Below are positions 11,573 through 22,229 of a stretch of 64,000 bases of DNA, piece by piece. The translations under genes were made by a program, and so were the position numbers. The stretch is taken from assembly GCA_032690845.1 (NCBI GenBank), contig CM064417.1, positions 33,362,432 through 33,426,431 of the forward strand, given 5' to 3'. The DNA is from Eleusine coracana subsp. coracana. Its lineage: Eukaryota > Streptophyta > Magnoliopsida > Poales > Poaceae. The number at the start of each line of letters is the position of its first letter. Position 1 is the first letter of the stretch. The notes beneath the pieces were generated by a model. That model made no database searches, had not been told where the DNA came from, and saw nothing but the letters and a program-made list of their open reading frames with translations.

Positions 11573-12279
11573 AAAATTCTTCTCCTTCCACCATCATTGC
11601 GCAATCCATGCTTGGGAGTGATTTTGTAGTTGATCATGTGCCTAATTCTACTAATAATCTTGAAGATGTGCAGCAAATATAGGAAAACAATGACGTACTG
11701 GAACCTGACTCAAACAACGAAGTTGATCCAGTTCCTGGGGCTATGCGCCTGTCGCACCAACCCCAACTGCAGGCCTCACGCCCCGGTGTTGACGCGTGGC
11801 CTGTTCCCGGCAAGGCGGCTGTACCTCCACGCCAGCAGATGCCCGAGCCGATCCCGACCACCCCGCGCTCGGGCCCCTCTTGACGTGATGCGTGCCAACC
11901 CTCATCCCCTGTATCTACGCCCCTGTCCCCTGCGTCCGGCATGGTGTGACAGGCGACTCGGGCGCCGTGTTTCCTGCCCCGACAACCTCGGACATGACTG
12001 CAGATCGACCTTCAGTGCGTGCAACACACTTTGCTGCTGCACCTGGCCAGGGCGGCGGATCCTCTCTGGCAAGCCCAGGCGCTTCTACAGAGGCTACTTC
12101 ACATGCGATGGTGCCTGATCAGGCACCTCCTTCTGCTACATGACCGTGTACTCAACTTCAAGATGGAATACGCAAGGCAAAGGTATATAAGATGGTACGG
12201 TTCGCTATGGTTGTTTCACATCTACTGGTGAACCTCAACATCTAGATGAAGCATTAGGAGATTTAAATTGGAAAAATGC

Positions 12280-13690
12280 CATGGATATAGAATATGATGC
12301 ATTGGTTTCTCCTCAGTAAGGTAGAAATATTATTGATTGCAAATGGGTGTACAAAACTAAAAGGAAGGCAGATGGTAGTTTAGACAGATATAAAGCTTGC
12401 TCAGTTGCAATAGGATTTAAGCAATAATTTGGAACTGATTATGAAGATACATTCAGTTCTGTGTTGTTAAAGTTTCTACCATTAGAATTATTTTGTCTAT
12501 TGCTATTTCTAGAGGATGGAATTTGAGGCAGTTAGATGTTCAAAATGCTTTTTTCCATGGTGTGTTAGAAGAAGAAGTCTATATAAGACAACCACCAGGA
12601 TATGAGGATAAGTCTTTGCCCACTTATGTGTGCAAGTTAGATAAGGCTTTATATGGATTAAAGCAAGCATCATGTGCTTGGTATGCTCGCTTACATGCTA
12701 AATTGATTGATCTTGGATTTTGTGCTTCAAAGGCTGATACATCCTTATTCTACTTCAATAAAAATGGGTTGACTATCTTTGTCTTGGTATATATTGATGA
12801 CATTATTGTAGCTAGCTCATCTGGTGCCTCAAGTTTGCTGAAAAATCTTAAAGAAGAGTTTGCTTTGAAAGATTTAGGAGAGCTAAGTTATTTCCTTGGA
12901 ATTGAGGTTAACAAAGTAAGAGATGATATTATTCTTACTCAAGACAAATATGCATCTGATTTACTCAAGAAAGTTAATATGGCTGATTGCAAGCCTGTTA
13001 CTACTCCTCTATCAACTAGTGAGAAATTGTCTATTTATGATGGTACTTCTTTGGGTCCTAATGATGCTACAAAGTATAGAAGTATTGTGGGTGCTCTTGA
13101 ATATTTGACTCTCACTAGGCCAGACATTGAGTTCTCAGTTAACAAGGTTTGTCGATTTTTGCATGCACCAACTACTGTACATTGGGCAGCAGTGAAAAGG
13201 ATACTTTGGTATCTGAAGTTGGGAACTAAATTGGCTTGAAGATTAGTAAGTCAAATTCTATGTTAGTAAGTGGATTTTCATATGCTGATTGGGCAGAATC
13301 TATAGATGACAGAAAATCTACAGGAGGCTTTGCAATTTTCTTGGGTTCCAACTTGGTGTCCTGGAGTGCACGTAAGCAAGCAACAGTTTCTAGATCAAGC
13401 ACAGAGTCAAAATATAAGGCAGTAGCTAATGCAACTACAGAAATTATGTGGATTCAGACTTTGTTGAAGGAAATATTGGAGCTAAGTATCTATCTGCAAA
13501 TCAAGGTTTTCATGCTAGAATGAAACATATTGAGGTTGATTATCATTTTGTTAGGGAACATGTAACTAGAAAATTATTGGACATTGAGTTTATTCCTACA
13601 GGTGATCAAGTTGCAGATGGTTTTACAAAAGCACTAAGTGTTCGGCAGCTGGAGAATTTCAAGCACAATCTCAACCTAGCTCGGTTGTGA
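12280..13690 (+). pseudogene. Copia reverse transcriptase and RNase H (broken)
   Basis: Reverse transcriptase begins around 12,330 (NIIDCKWVYKTKRKADGSL) and continues after two stops with QLDVQNAFFHGVLEEEVYIR and YGLKQASCAWYARL. It contains the catalytic YIDDIIVA at about 12,790, the Copia variant of YxDD. RNase H follows in a second frame (SGFSYADWAESIDDRKSTGG, then ARKQATVSRSSTESKYKAVA) and a third (HIEVDYHFVREHV, FIPTGDQVADGFTKALS), so at least two frameshifts lie near 13,238 and 13,500. The linker at 11,573-12,279 is GC-rich, degenerate and without domains. Confidence 0.85.
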
Positions 13691-13701
13691 TTGAGAGAGG
13701 T

Positions 13702-13942
13702 TGTTAGATTAAGAGATAGAGATGAAATGTAATCTGAACAAATGTAATCGTATAATGAGATGGTGATGCGTGGTTAGCTCTGAAATAAGGTAGTTGTGAT
13801 TGTATATTGTATTCTGTTGTAATCGATGGTTAGTTGGGAGCTAATTGCGCGTATTCTCTCATTAACTTGTAATCCACGCAAGGGGATGTTCCTTGCCTAT
13901 ATTAACACAAAGTTGTCAGCCTGAAAAGGTCACGGCATTCCA
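13702..13942 (+). repeat. 3' LTR of the truncated Copia element
   Basis: A purine-rich tract (GATTGAGAGAGG, about 13,689-13,700) precedes TGTTAGATT at 13,702, which opens the LTR. The end is placed at a CA near 13,942 after TATATTAACACAAAG. The exact right end is uncertain because the 5' LTR is not available for comparison. Confidence 0.6.
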
Positions 13943-14537
13943 TCTATTCCATAGCGCCTCTGAATTCTATAAAAAACCCAGTCTTTATGATGGTGATGTT
14001 TACTTTCGTGCAAATTCTTCTCTACGTGTGGCAATAGTAAGATTAAGAAGGCCCATCTCTGAACATAATGGATTCCATTTTTTTTTGTCCTCTTTCACTG
14101 GAGCATGTGCATCTAAGGGCCTGTTGCAAAAAGGCAAACAGAACAATCAATTTCTGTGTTGTTTTGTTTTGGAATCTAATTTGATGATTCATTGACAAAA
14201 CCTGGTTTACCAATATGACCTGTGCTCTGTGAAACGGCGAAGAAATTGTGTTGCCTATTTAGAGATATAATTGATTTGTTTATTCTTCTTAATGCAGATT
14301 GTTGTATTATGGGAGTGAGATGCGTAGATAGTGCACATTTGGAGAATAGGCTTCTTCGCTTTCTCCTGTTAGGCTAGGAAAAGTTTTCATTTGAATTAGT
14401 CTCGCATTCATGTTAATTATGAGTCTGAATCATGGTGCTTCCCGTTAAATACTTTTTGCAGACAACCCTTTTACTCCATCGCGTTAAAAATGGAAGGGAG
14501 CTCCATTTGACTGGATGCTTTCTTGGTTGAGAAGAGC
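13943..14537. other. Unassigned sequence left of the gypsy insertion
   Basis: About 600 bp of low-copy-looking sequence that was continuous with 40,064 onward before the gypsy insertion (the duplicated AGAGC is at 14,533-14,537 and 40,059-40,063). A short frame at 13,960-14,090 (FYKKPSLYDGDVYFRANSS) might be coding, but I do not recognise it and no intron/exon structure is convincing. Confidence 0.4.
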
Positions 14538-14997
14538 TGTCACAACACGTAGCAGGAGCTTGTGAGTTTGGCCGTGGGCATAGGTTATACGGATGGAACG
14601 TAGCTGGACGAGTACGCGGTCGCCGAACCGCGCGCTTGGAAGTCGGCGCCCTCGTGAGAACTCGGCGATTAACAAGGCACAGGATTAGAGGAGTTGATGG
14701 TTAATACTTTCTTGTCCTTCATTGATATGATACCGTGGCATTATATAGCACACCTGATTACAGGTTTATAAGAGCACGACTCAAACTCCTATCTGACTAT
14801 GACTCGTAGCCGAAGCCAATACAGCTAGCTTTGCCGCCGTCAAAGTGACACCAGCGTACTATGCTAATATGACTCTAACTCGATTACGATCCTAACTTGA
14901 TGATGAAGTCGCAGCGCTGTCTTGCGTGTCATCGAGTCTCTGCTGTATTCGACGGACATCTCTAGCACGCCGTCTGTATTGTATACCAACCATGACA
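14538..14997 (-). repeat. Gypsy 3' LTR
   Basis: Begins, in element orientation, with TGTCATGGTTGGTATACAAT at 14,997 and ends ...GTTGTGACA at 14,538 (TG...CA termini with the 4-bp inverted TGTC/GACA). The purine tract GAGGAGGGGAGAGA (plus-strand 14,998-15,011) abuts it as the polypurine tract. The homologous LTR at 36,145-40,058 is identical in layout but carries a hAT insertion. Confidence 0.93.
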
Positions 14998-16496
14998 TCT
15001 CTCCCCTCCTCAGGAAAAAGCTCATCCTCAAGCTTGAACGCTAGATACTTAAGTTTGAATGATGGAACGTCCTCCCAAGAAGCTTCAGACGAGCGCTGGC
15101 CTTGCCACTGAACCAAAACTTGCCAAACACCACATACAAATCTCGAACGAATGACGCTCTGAGGAGTGGGCAGGACTCGTCCATCTTGCAGCAATGGCAA
15201 TGGCGGTGGGGAAGCTGGAGGGTTTCTGATGAACTGTTTAAGCAAACTCACATGAAACACTGGGTGCAAGCATGATTTGGCTGGTAAATCCAAGCGATAT
15301 GCAACTGAACCAATGCGTGCCATAATCTGATAAGGACCGTAAAAACGCGCTGCAAGCTTGCCTTGAGGCCCCCAGCCAAGAGATGTAGCCACTCGATGAT
15401 GCAGGCGTAGCCATACCCATTGTCCAGCCTCAAATTCAACAGGTCCATGCTTCTCATCATAGTATTGTTTATCATGTTGCTGGGCTTGAAGAAGTCTCTG
15501 ATGGACATCTTGAAGAAAAGCATCCCGGTCAACCAATGCATGTTCAACTGCCGCCACATGCGCTGAACCTGTATCATATGTACGCAGCGCCGGTGGTTCA
15601 CGTCCATAAACCACCCGAAACGGAGTGCATTTGAGAGCTGTATGATAGGACGAATTATAGCAAAATTCTGCCCAAGGCAACCACTGCACCCACTGTCTTG
15701 GGGGATCGCCAGTCATGCAATGCAAGTACATTGCAATAACCTTATTAGCAGCTTCGGATTGACGGTCTGTCTGAGGATGGAAAGCTGTAGACATAAGCAA
15801 GCTCACCCCAGCTAATTTGAAAAGCTCCTGCTAAAATTTACTAGTAAAGACGGGATCCCGATCGAAGACTATGGTTGCAGGCATCCCATGTAAACGCACC
15901 ACTTCAGCAAAGAATATTTTGGCCACTGTTTCTGCCGTATATGGATGAGCCAATGGGATAAAATGAGCGTATTTCAAAAAGCGATCCACAACTGTAAGGA
16001 TGACCGATTTACCATGAACCTTCGGCAATGCTTCGATGAAGTCCAAGGCAACATCCTCTCAGGCATGTTCTAGAACTGGAAGTGATTGTAGAAGACCAGC
16101 AGGATGAATCATGGGTACCTTGTTCTGCCGGCACGTCACATGAGCACGCACAAAATTCTCCACATCTTGGCGCATCCCTGTCCAAGTGAAATCACGCCGA
16201 ACATGATGCAAGGTCTTCTGCACTCCTTCATGGCCAGCATTATGGATGGTAGAAATTATTACCTGCACCAAGGGTGAGGACAGCTTGATGTGAATACGAC
16301 ATCCTTGAAGTATTAAACCATCACGTACGGTCCATAATGGCCCCAATTCCCCAGCAGAAACTTTAGCTAGCAAAGCCACGAAATCTGGATCGGTAGCCAT
16401 CTCATGACGAACATCATCTAACAATGCAAAGTGAAATCCAGAGAGTAAGCAAAGCGCTACTGGATCAGAGTCGCGCCTGGACAACACGTCCGCCAC
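14892..16496 (-). pseudogene. Gypsy integrase with chromodomain
   Basis: One frame with two stop codons (near 16,057 and 15,828, both at expected Trp codons) covers the end of RNase H (ADVLSRRDSD) and the H2C2 zinc-binding region (HNAGHEGVQKTLHHVRRDF, VTCRQNK). It continues through the DDE core (ALDFIEALPKVHGKSVILTV, VFDRDPVFTSKF, HPQTDRQSEAANKVI) and the GPY/F-type tail (GPYQIMARIGSVAYRLDLP) to a C-terminal chromodomain (RSRFVCGVWQVLVQWQGQ, SSEASWEDV). The stop at 14,892 lies 106 bp inside the LTR, so the polypurine tract and LTR start are translated. Chromodomains of this class are thought to steer integration to marked chromatin (family knowledge). Confidence 0.92.
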
Positions 16497-16509
16497 CGTG
16501 TTGAGTCGT

Positions 16510-18166
16510 TGTAAGCTTCATGACCATTGATGGGATCCCCAAGGTATGAATATTTTGGTGATAGATGACAACTATGAAATTATGGGCTAATATCTATACG
16601 AGTGTTGTCTATGTAGGAATCATCTCTAAACTCTACTACAAATCATATGGATGATGGTCGACTTGGCGATTGATGACAATGACTGCAAGGATAAAGGCTT
16701 GTGAGCTTGATGGAGTTCAAGGGTTATGGATCAAAGCTAAGAACAAGCTATGGAGCAAGTGTTGGGAACACTTGTCTAGTTATAAGGGCTTTGAGTCTAT
16801 AGGAAAAACCGGACTATCAAGGGGGTCTAGGTCATTTCTCTTAGGTCATGTCTAGTCGGTGATGTGCAAGGTTGCTCGGTGAAATCACAAGCACTAGGTG
16901 ACAGTGGAGAAGCCAAGGAGCTGTTCGGAGAAGCCGGAAAACGAAGTCAAGCGAGGACGAGGAGTTTCAGCTTCTGGAAGAAGTGACCGGACAGAGGGGT
17001 CAGTGGAGACCGGACTGTATGGTCACTAAGTGGACAAAGACCAGGTTATAAGGAATTTGTCTACGCAGGGATCAACAGTGACCGGACAGTTCGGTCAACA
17101 GACCGGATAGTCCGGTCTGTATGGAGACACGCCGAGACAGAGAGGACGCAAATTGGGAGCTCTTTGGAATGGAGAGAGAAAGTCTGACCAGACGGTCCGA
17201 TCAGTAGGATATTAGCAGTGGCAGAGCCGTTGGTGTCGAGGATTGTAGTGAGCGGACGGTCTGGTCAGTCAGTGACCGGACAGTCCGGTCAGTTGGCCCA
17301 GAAAGCTGATTTCATGGAGCAACGGCTAGTTGGAGGTTGGAAGCCTATATAACTTCATTGCTGGAGTCTTGGAGACCACTCTTGTCCAGTGAAATTGCTT
17401 GGAGCATTTGGTGAGAGCCAAGAGGAAAAGAGGAGAGCACTAGGAGGAGATATTGCATATCTTGAGAGTGCTAGTGAGAGTAACTTGAGCATTGATGCAC
17501 ATCTAAGGCTAGAGTGTCCTTGAGGGTGTGATCTAGGTTGTTACTCTTGGTCTATGGTGAGACCTAGACCGGTTAGGTGTTGATGATCGAGCCTATCATG
17601 ATCGGTTGTGAAGGCCGTCACACGTTTATACATGATTTGAGCCTGCCGGTGAAAGGGACATCGCTAGTGAGTGCCCGTGTCGGCTCAAGGAGTCCGGCAA
17701 GTTCTCGAGAGAGGTGAGCTTGTGCCTTGGTGGCAGCGGTGACGCGCACTGTGTCTTCACTCCGGGAGTGATTGCGGGATCGTGGGCGAGAACTCCATAT
17801 TGGTGGCGGGAGGGACCGGGACTCCGGTAGGAGAGGTCCAACGAGGAGCAGGGGAATGTGCCATACTTCCGAGACCTCAGGAAAAAATCATGAGCATTCC
17901 TTGACCCCCCCCCCCCCTCTTTACTATTCCGCATTTGTGTGCTCTAGTAACTAGGTTGAATTGTGTCTTGCATAGGCTAGTGTGTGTTGCTTCCGCGCTT
18001 CCTATCATCATGAACACTAGCATGTGTAGGGTCTTGGCCTACTAGACTTGTTAGATTGTAACAATTGCTTGGCTCTAGTAGTGTAAACTAAAGTATTTGG
18101 ATTCGTGAGCGGCTTACCGATTCACCCCCCCCCCCTCCCCCTCTCGGTACGCCTTCGGTCCTTACA
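16510..18166 (+). repeat. Sirevirus A 5' LTR
   Basis: 1,657 bp. U3 carries several palindrome-like units around GACCGGACAGTCCGGTC (about 16,980-17,300), directly upstream of a TATA box CCTATATAAC (about 17,344). Two C-runs occur at about 17,906-17,918 and 18,125-18,140. The LTR ends CTTACA at 18,166. The 3' copy is about 190 bp shorter, mainly because about 165 bp (left copy about 17,450-17,615) are missing. Confidence 0.9.
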
Positions 18167-18168
18167 AG

Positions 18169-18181
18169 TGGTATCAGATCC
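18169..18181 (+). other. Primer binding site (initiator Met tRNA)
   Basis: TGGTATCAGATCC two bases after the LTR end matches the 3' end of plant initiator-Met tRNA except for one change (TGGTATCAGAGC is the usual site). It primes minus-strand DNA synthesis in Copia elements. Confidence 0.85.
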
Positions 18182-18219
18182 AAGTGCTCATCTTTGAGGC
18201 TTCACTGCCTTGAGTAAGG

Positions 18220-20207
18220 ATGCCGGGACAGGTGGGAAGTGTTCCCATTTTCGATGGGGAGGACTACGGGTATTGGAAGGCTCGCATGCAAGCCTACCTG
18301 AAGTCTCTTGATCGAGAGATATGGATGGTCACTCACGAGTCTGATGCGGATGTGAACCTGCTTGAGCCTGATTTTATTAAGTGCAACACTAAGGCCAGGA
18401 ATGCTCTGTTTGCATGCATATCTAAGGATTTTTTTGCTAGGTTGGATGCTAGTTCCACAGCACATGGTATATGAACTGAGATTCAGGGTCTCCATGAGGG
18501 TACCAGTGATGTCAAAGAGGAAAGATACTATGTGCTGAAGAACAAGTATGATAACTTCACTAGATTGCCACATGAGAGAGCTAACACTGTTTATTCTCGC
18601 TTTCATATTCTAGTGGAGGAGATCAATGCTATTGGGGATGACTTCAAGCTGAAGCCTGTTGAAGTGATAAGAAGATTCTTGAGGCTATTCGAAGACCCCA
18701 AGTATGAGTCCATCATCACCTTCACCATGCAAGGTGACCTCAAGACCAAGACCATGAAGGATGTACTTGCAAGATCACCGCCTTCGAGAGCTACCAGCTG
18801 GGTTTGGATGATCCTCAACCATCTAACCTTGCTCTTCAAGCTGAGAAGCAAGAGCCTATCAAGAGCAAGAAGAAGGAAGAGATTGAAGAAGATGATGAAG
18901 ATGACTTGAGTGAGGACTTGTCTCTTCTCATGAAGAAGATGAGGACCTTCAAGAACAAGTTTGCTTCCAAGTCCAGGGACAAGTGCTACAACTGTGGGTC
19001 AAGAAACCATTTTGTTCGAGATTGTCCCAAGCCCAAGAAAGAAGCTTTCAAGTCCCAAGACTCAAGTGATGAAGAAGAAAAAGACACCAAAGCCAAGCAA
19101 AAGAAGAAGAAGTACATCAACAAGAACAAGAGCAAAGGCAAGGGCAAAGCTCAAGACCACAAGAAGAAGTTCTCATGTAAGGCCCTTGTTGGAGAGTGGA
19201 CAAGTGACAACTCAAGTGATGAGTCCTCCTCCTCAAGTGATGAAGAAGTGGCCGGCCTAGCCATGATCAACCACATCACCACGAGCTCTTCCTCCACCTC
19301 CCATGTGCCTCATGGCCGTGAGCCAACTTGGGGAGATTGAGGATGAGAGCAGTGATGACAGCGATGATGAGGAGCTCTCCTGCACTTTGGAGTATGCTTG
19401 AGCAAGCCCGCGACATCGCCGTCAAGAAATCCAAAATGTTGGATGTGGTAAGAAAAGAGTGTAAGTTGGCTAAGGACCGTGTTGGTGAGCTTGAGAATGA
19501 GCTTAAGGACCTTGTCACATCTCATGAGGCCCTAAACAAGAGTTATGACAAACTCAAGGGTGATCATTTAGAGCTACGTGAGAAGTACGAGGCCCTTGAA
19601 CTTACTTTTGAGGCCATCAACATTGACAACCTTGCCTCTCCCTCCTCTAGTTCATCCAAGAGTGATGCTTCTACTATGTGTAATGAACAAACCACCTCGG
19701 TCGAGATTTCTTCTCTTGAGCCATTTGTTTTGGAGGAATATCACAAGCTCAAGAAAAAGAGGAAGATGGTGATGGATGGTTTCGAGAGGCTCACAGGTGG
19801 TAGAGCCATCCACAAGGAGATTCTTATGAAAACTTGTGAACAATGTCTCTCACCGGGGACTTGGCTCATATCCCGCCGCCATCGACATCATCGAGACGAG
19901 TGATTCCATCCCCGTGTGGATGAAACCCCTGCTCGCCGATGACTATTATTGCAAGAGATGTTGCAAGGATGGCCACACCATCAAGGATTGTCCTATGGTG
20001 AGAAGTTCCCTTATTTTGCCTAACGCTAACTTGTTCCATGAGAACACACATTTCAAGCTTTTTAGGAACAAGGATGGCAAGGTGAATGCTAAGGCTTTGG
20101 GACCACCAAACAAGAAAAGAAAGGTCAAGAGCATATGGGTGCCTAATTGCATTGTTGATCTTGAGAGGTCAATGAAGTACAAGTGGGTGCCCAAGAACAA
20201 GACCTAG
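18220..20207 (+). pseudogene. Sirevirus A gag-like protein (frameshifted)
   Basis: The ATG at 18,220 opens VPIFDGEDYGYWKARMQAYL, the Copia gag N-terminus. A TGA (about 18,472, at an expected Trp) is followed in frame by the UBN2-type capsid region (HERANTVYSRFHILVEEINA). After a frameshift near 18,775 comes a Lys/Asp-rich linker with a CCHC knuckle CYNCGSRNHFVRDC (about 18,980). Then there is a coiled-coil-like segment (19,400-19,620, KLAKDRVGELENELKDL) and, in another frame, a second CCHC CKRCCKDGHTIKDC (about 19,950). The end WVPNCIVDLERSMKYKWVPK is a Sirevirus-style gag tail. At least three frameshifts prevent expression of the whole. Confidence 0.82.
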
Positions 20208-22229
20208 AAGATGGTGGTGGTGGTGGACAGTGAGCTTACTTGAAGATCAAGTGAAGTCCACCACAAGTGACATGGACCTCAATGTCATATCTACTCATGA
20301 GGGAGGTAACCATGTTTGTTCTTGGTAGTTGTAGTGTGTTTTTCCTTCTCTTGGATTGCATGATAATTAGGACTCCTTTGTGACTAGTATGCTTTGCATT
20401 CATGCATGTGTAAATAACTAAAATAAAAACACATAAAAATTAGTCAATGTCTAACCCATCCAAGATAGCTATAAGCAAGGGGGGGTGCTTGAGATGGTGG
20501 TTTGGCTTCACTCAAGGCAAGGGTATGGCTTATAGTGAGTAAGCTTGGGAGGGGTTCAAACTTGACATTGTTAGGTTTACTTCGTGTCTTGTTTAATATT
20601 GCTTGCATTCACATGGCATGTTTACTTTCATTGCATATGTAAAATGCTTGTTGCATGCATTATGTAGGAAACACAAAGGAGGCTTGTCATATTTGGAGAT
20701 ATTTGTGCCTCATGATCAATATGAGATTACATCTCCACAAGTGTGACCAAAGAAAAGGATTGTGCTTCATGCCCAATGAGCAAGCTCTTATGAACTTCGA
20801 GGTTAAACCCACTCGCGCGGTTCATGGACTAAAGCTCATACATATACATTTGGCTCTTATTCACCTTGGTTCTTATTTGCTCGATTCTTTATTTGGCATT
20901 TGTGAAAATTATAAGGCCATAAAGAGCCACTATTTAAAAAGGAGTGTTTGAGAGTTTCCTTCATATTCCAAGTGCAAAGTTTTATTTGGGTGTTAAGTGA
21001 GTGCACTTGGCAAATGGAGAAAATCCTTGGTTCAGCGAAATTTCCTATGGTGACCGTACAGTCCGATCACTAGACCGTACAGTGTGGTCAGTGCCATCAT
21101 GCACAGTGTCACGCGTCAGTCTGGTCATAGAGACCGGACAGAACGATTCTAGTGACCGTCCCATCCGGTCTGTATGGGTCGCTAGCAGACCCGGGACCTG
21201 GCCGGACAGTCCGGTCTAGAGATCGTACCGTCCGGTCACTATGATTGAAACATTGGTTTCTCTTCAATCTGTGACCGTTGATCTATTCCTTGAGGATCTC
21301 ACCCATTTGAGGAAATTTGACCTAAGTCAAAATCATCAGAATTCTTTGGAGTCTTCCTCGTTTCCTTCAACCGATGCCGAGTCCACGCCGAGAGCTCCCG
21401 CGCCGCCGTCGTCGTCCTAGCCATCGCCGCTGCCGCCTCCACCTAACCGTCAAGCCGGCGACATGCCGCGCCTCTCCCTCTCCAGCGCTGCCCTCGCTGC
21501 ACCCACGCAAAACCGCCTGCCGCTGTGCCGCCACCTCTAGAGCTACCATCACTGACAGCTTCAGCGTCGCGCGTGATGCGCCTCCACCGCTGCCGCCGAC
21601 CATCACCGTCGGCCAGCTCCAGCGTCGCCCCTGCCCTCCCGCACACGCACAGAGCTTCCCCTCCTCCAGACCGAGTTCACCTCTCCTAGGGCAAAGTTCA
21701 CACTTTTCCCTCCACTTCTCCATTGTCCGCGACCTCATAAATCCATCCTTTTAGGCGATCGGTCGCGTGTTTTCTCCGTCTTCAGCTTCGACGTTCTCCA
21801 GGGTATTGAGCTTATCTCCCAATTCATCGATCATGCCCTAATCTCGAGTAATTAGTTTAATTGATGCAATTAGAATTGACTGCCAATAATTAGTTGCATT
21901 AATTGCTAATTAGCTCAACCTAGATTTCAATTACTGCCATGCATATCTGTTAATTGCAAATTCTAGGGTTTGTCTGTCGCATCTATTCTACAGTTAGATT
22001 TATTGCAAATTATTTGACTGTACACTAGATGACTTGCACCAGCCACATATAGTCGATGATCATTGTTGATTACATTGCTCTGTTTGTTTAGTGATCATGT
22101 CCTTCATTTAGTGCTAGAATTTCTATTGCGCACTCTTTCCTAGCAGTGCTTTGCTGGTAGATTTATATAGGATCCATGCTCATCCTACCTATACCTACGT
22201 GCGTGCAGTGACAGCAGTTAGCAGCAGAG
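20208..22229 (+). other. Pol-less spacer of Sirevirus A with LTR-like palindromes
   Basis: Where pol should be there is non-coding sequence. At about 21,040-21,245 lie diverged copies of the LTR palindrome (GACCGTACAGTCC, CCGGACAGTCCGGTC, GATCGTACCGTCCGGTCAC). A GC-rich, C+G-biased block follows (21,370-21,760), then an AT-rich stretch to 22,200 that may be a leader or intron. The palindrome block sits about 1 kb upstream of the env-like ORF. Confidence 0.6.

Larger units (their letters stand above)
10870..13942 (+). mobile_element. Copia-type LTR retrotransposon, 5'-truncated
   Basis: Integrase core, linker, reverse transcriptase, RNase H and a 3' LTR occur in that order on the plus strand, the Copia (integrase before RT) arrangement. 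The 5' LTR, gag and protease are absent; the element starts abruptly in the integrase a few bases after the CACTA end at 10,856. The reading frame is broken repeatedly. It is an old, immobile copy. Confidence 0.85.

Noticed and set aside
21367..21754. Open frames on both strands in the GC-rich block of Sirevirus A
   Set aside because: No similarity to known proteins, and strand-symmetrical openness indicates base composition.
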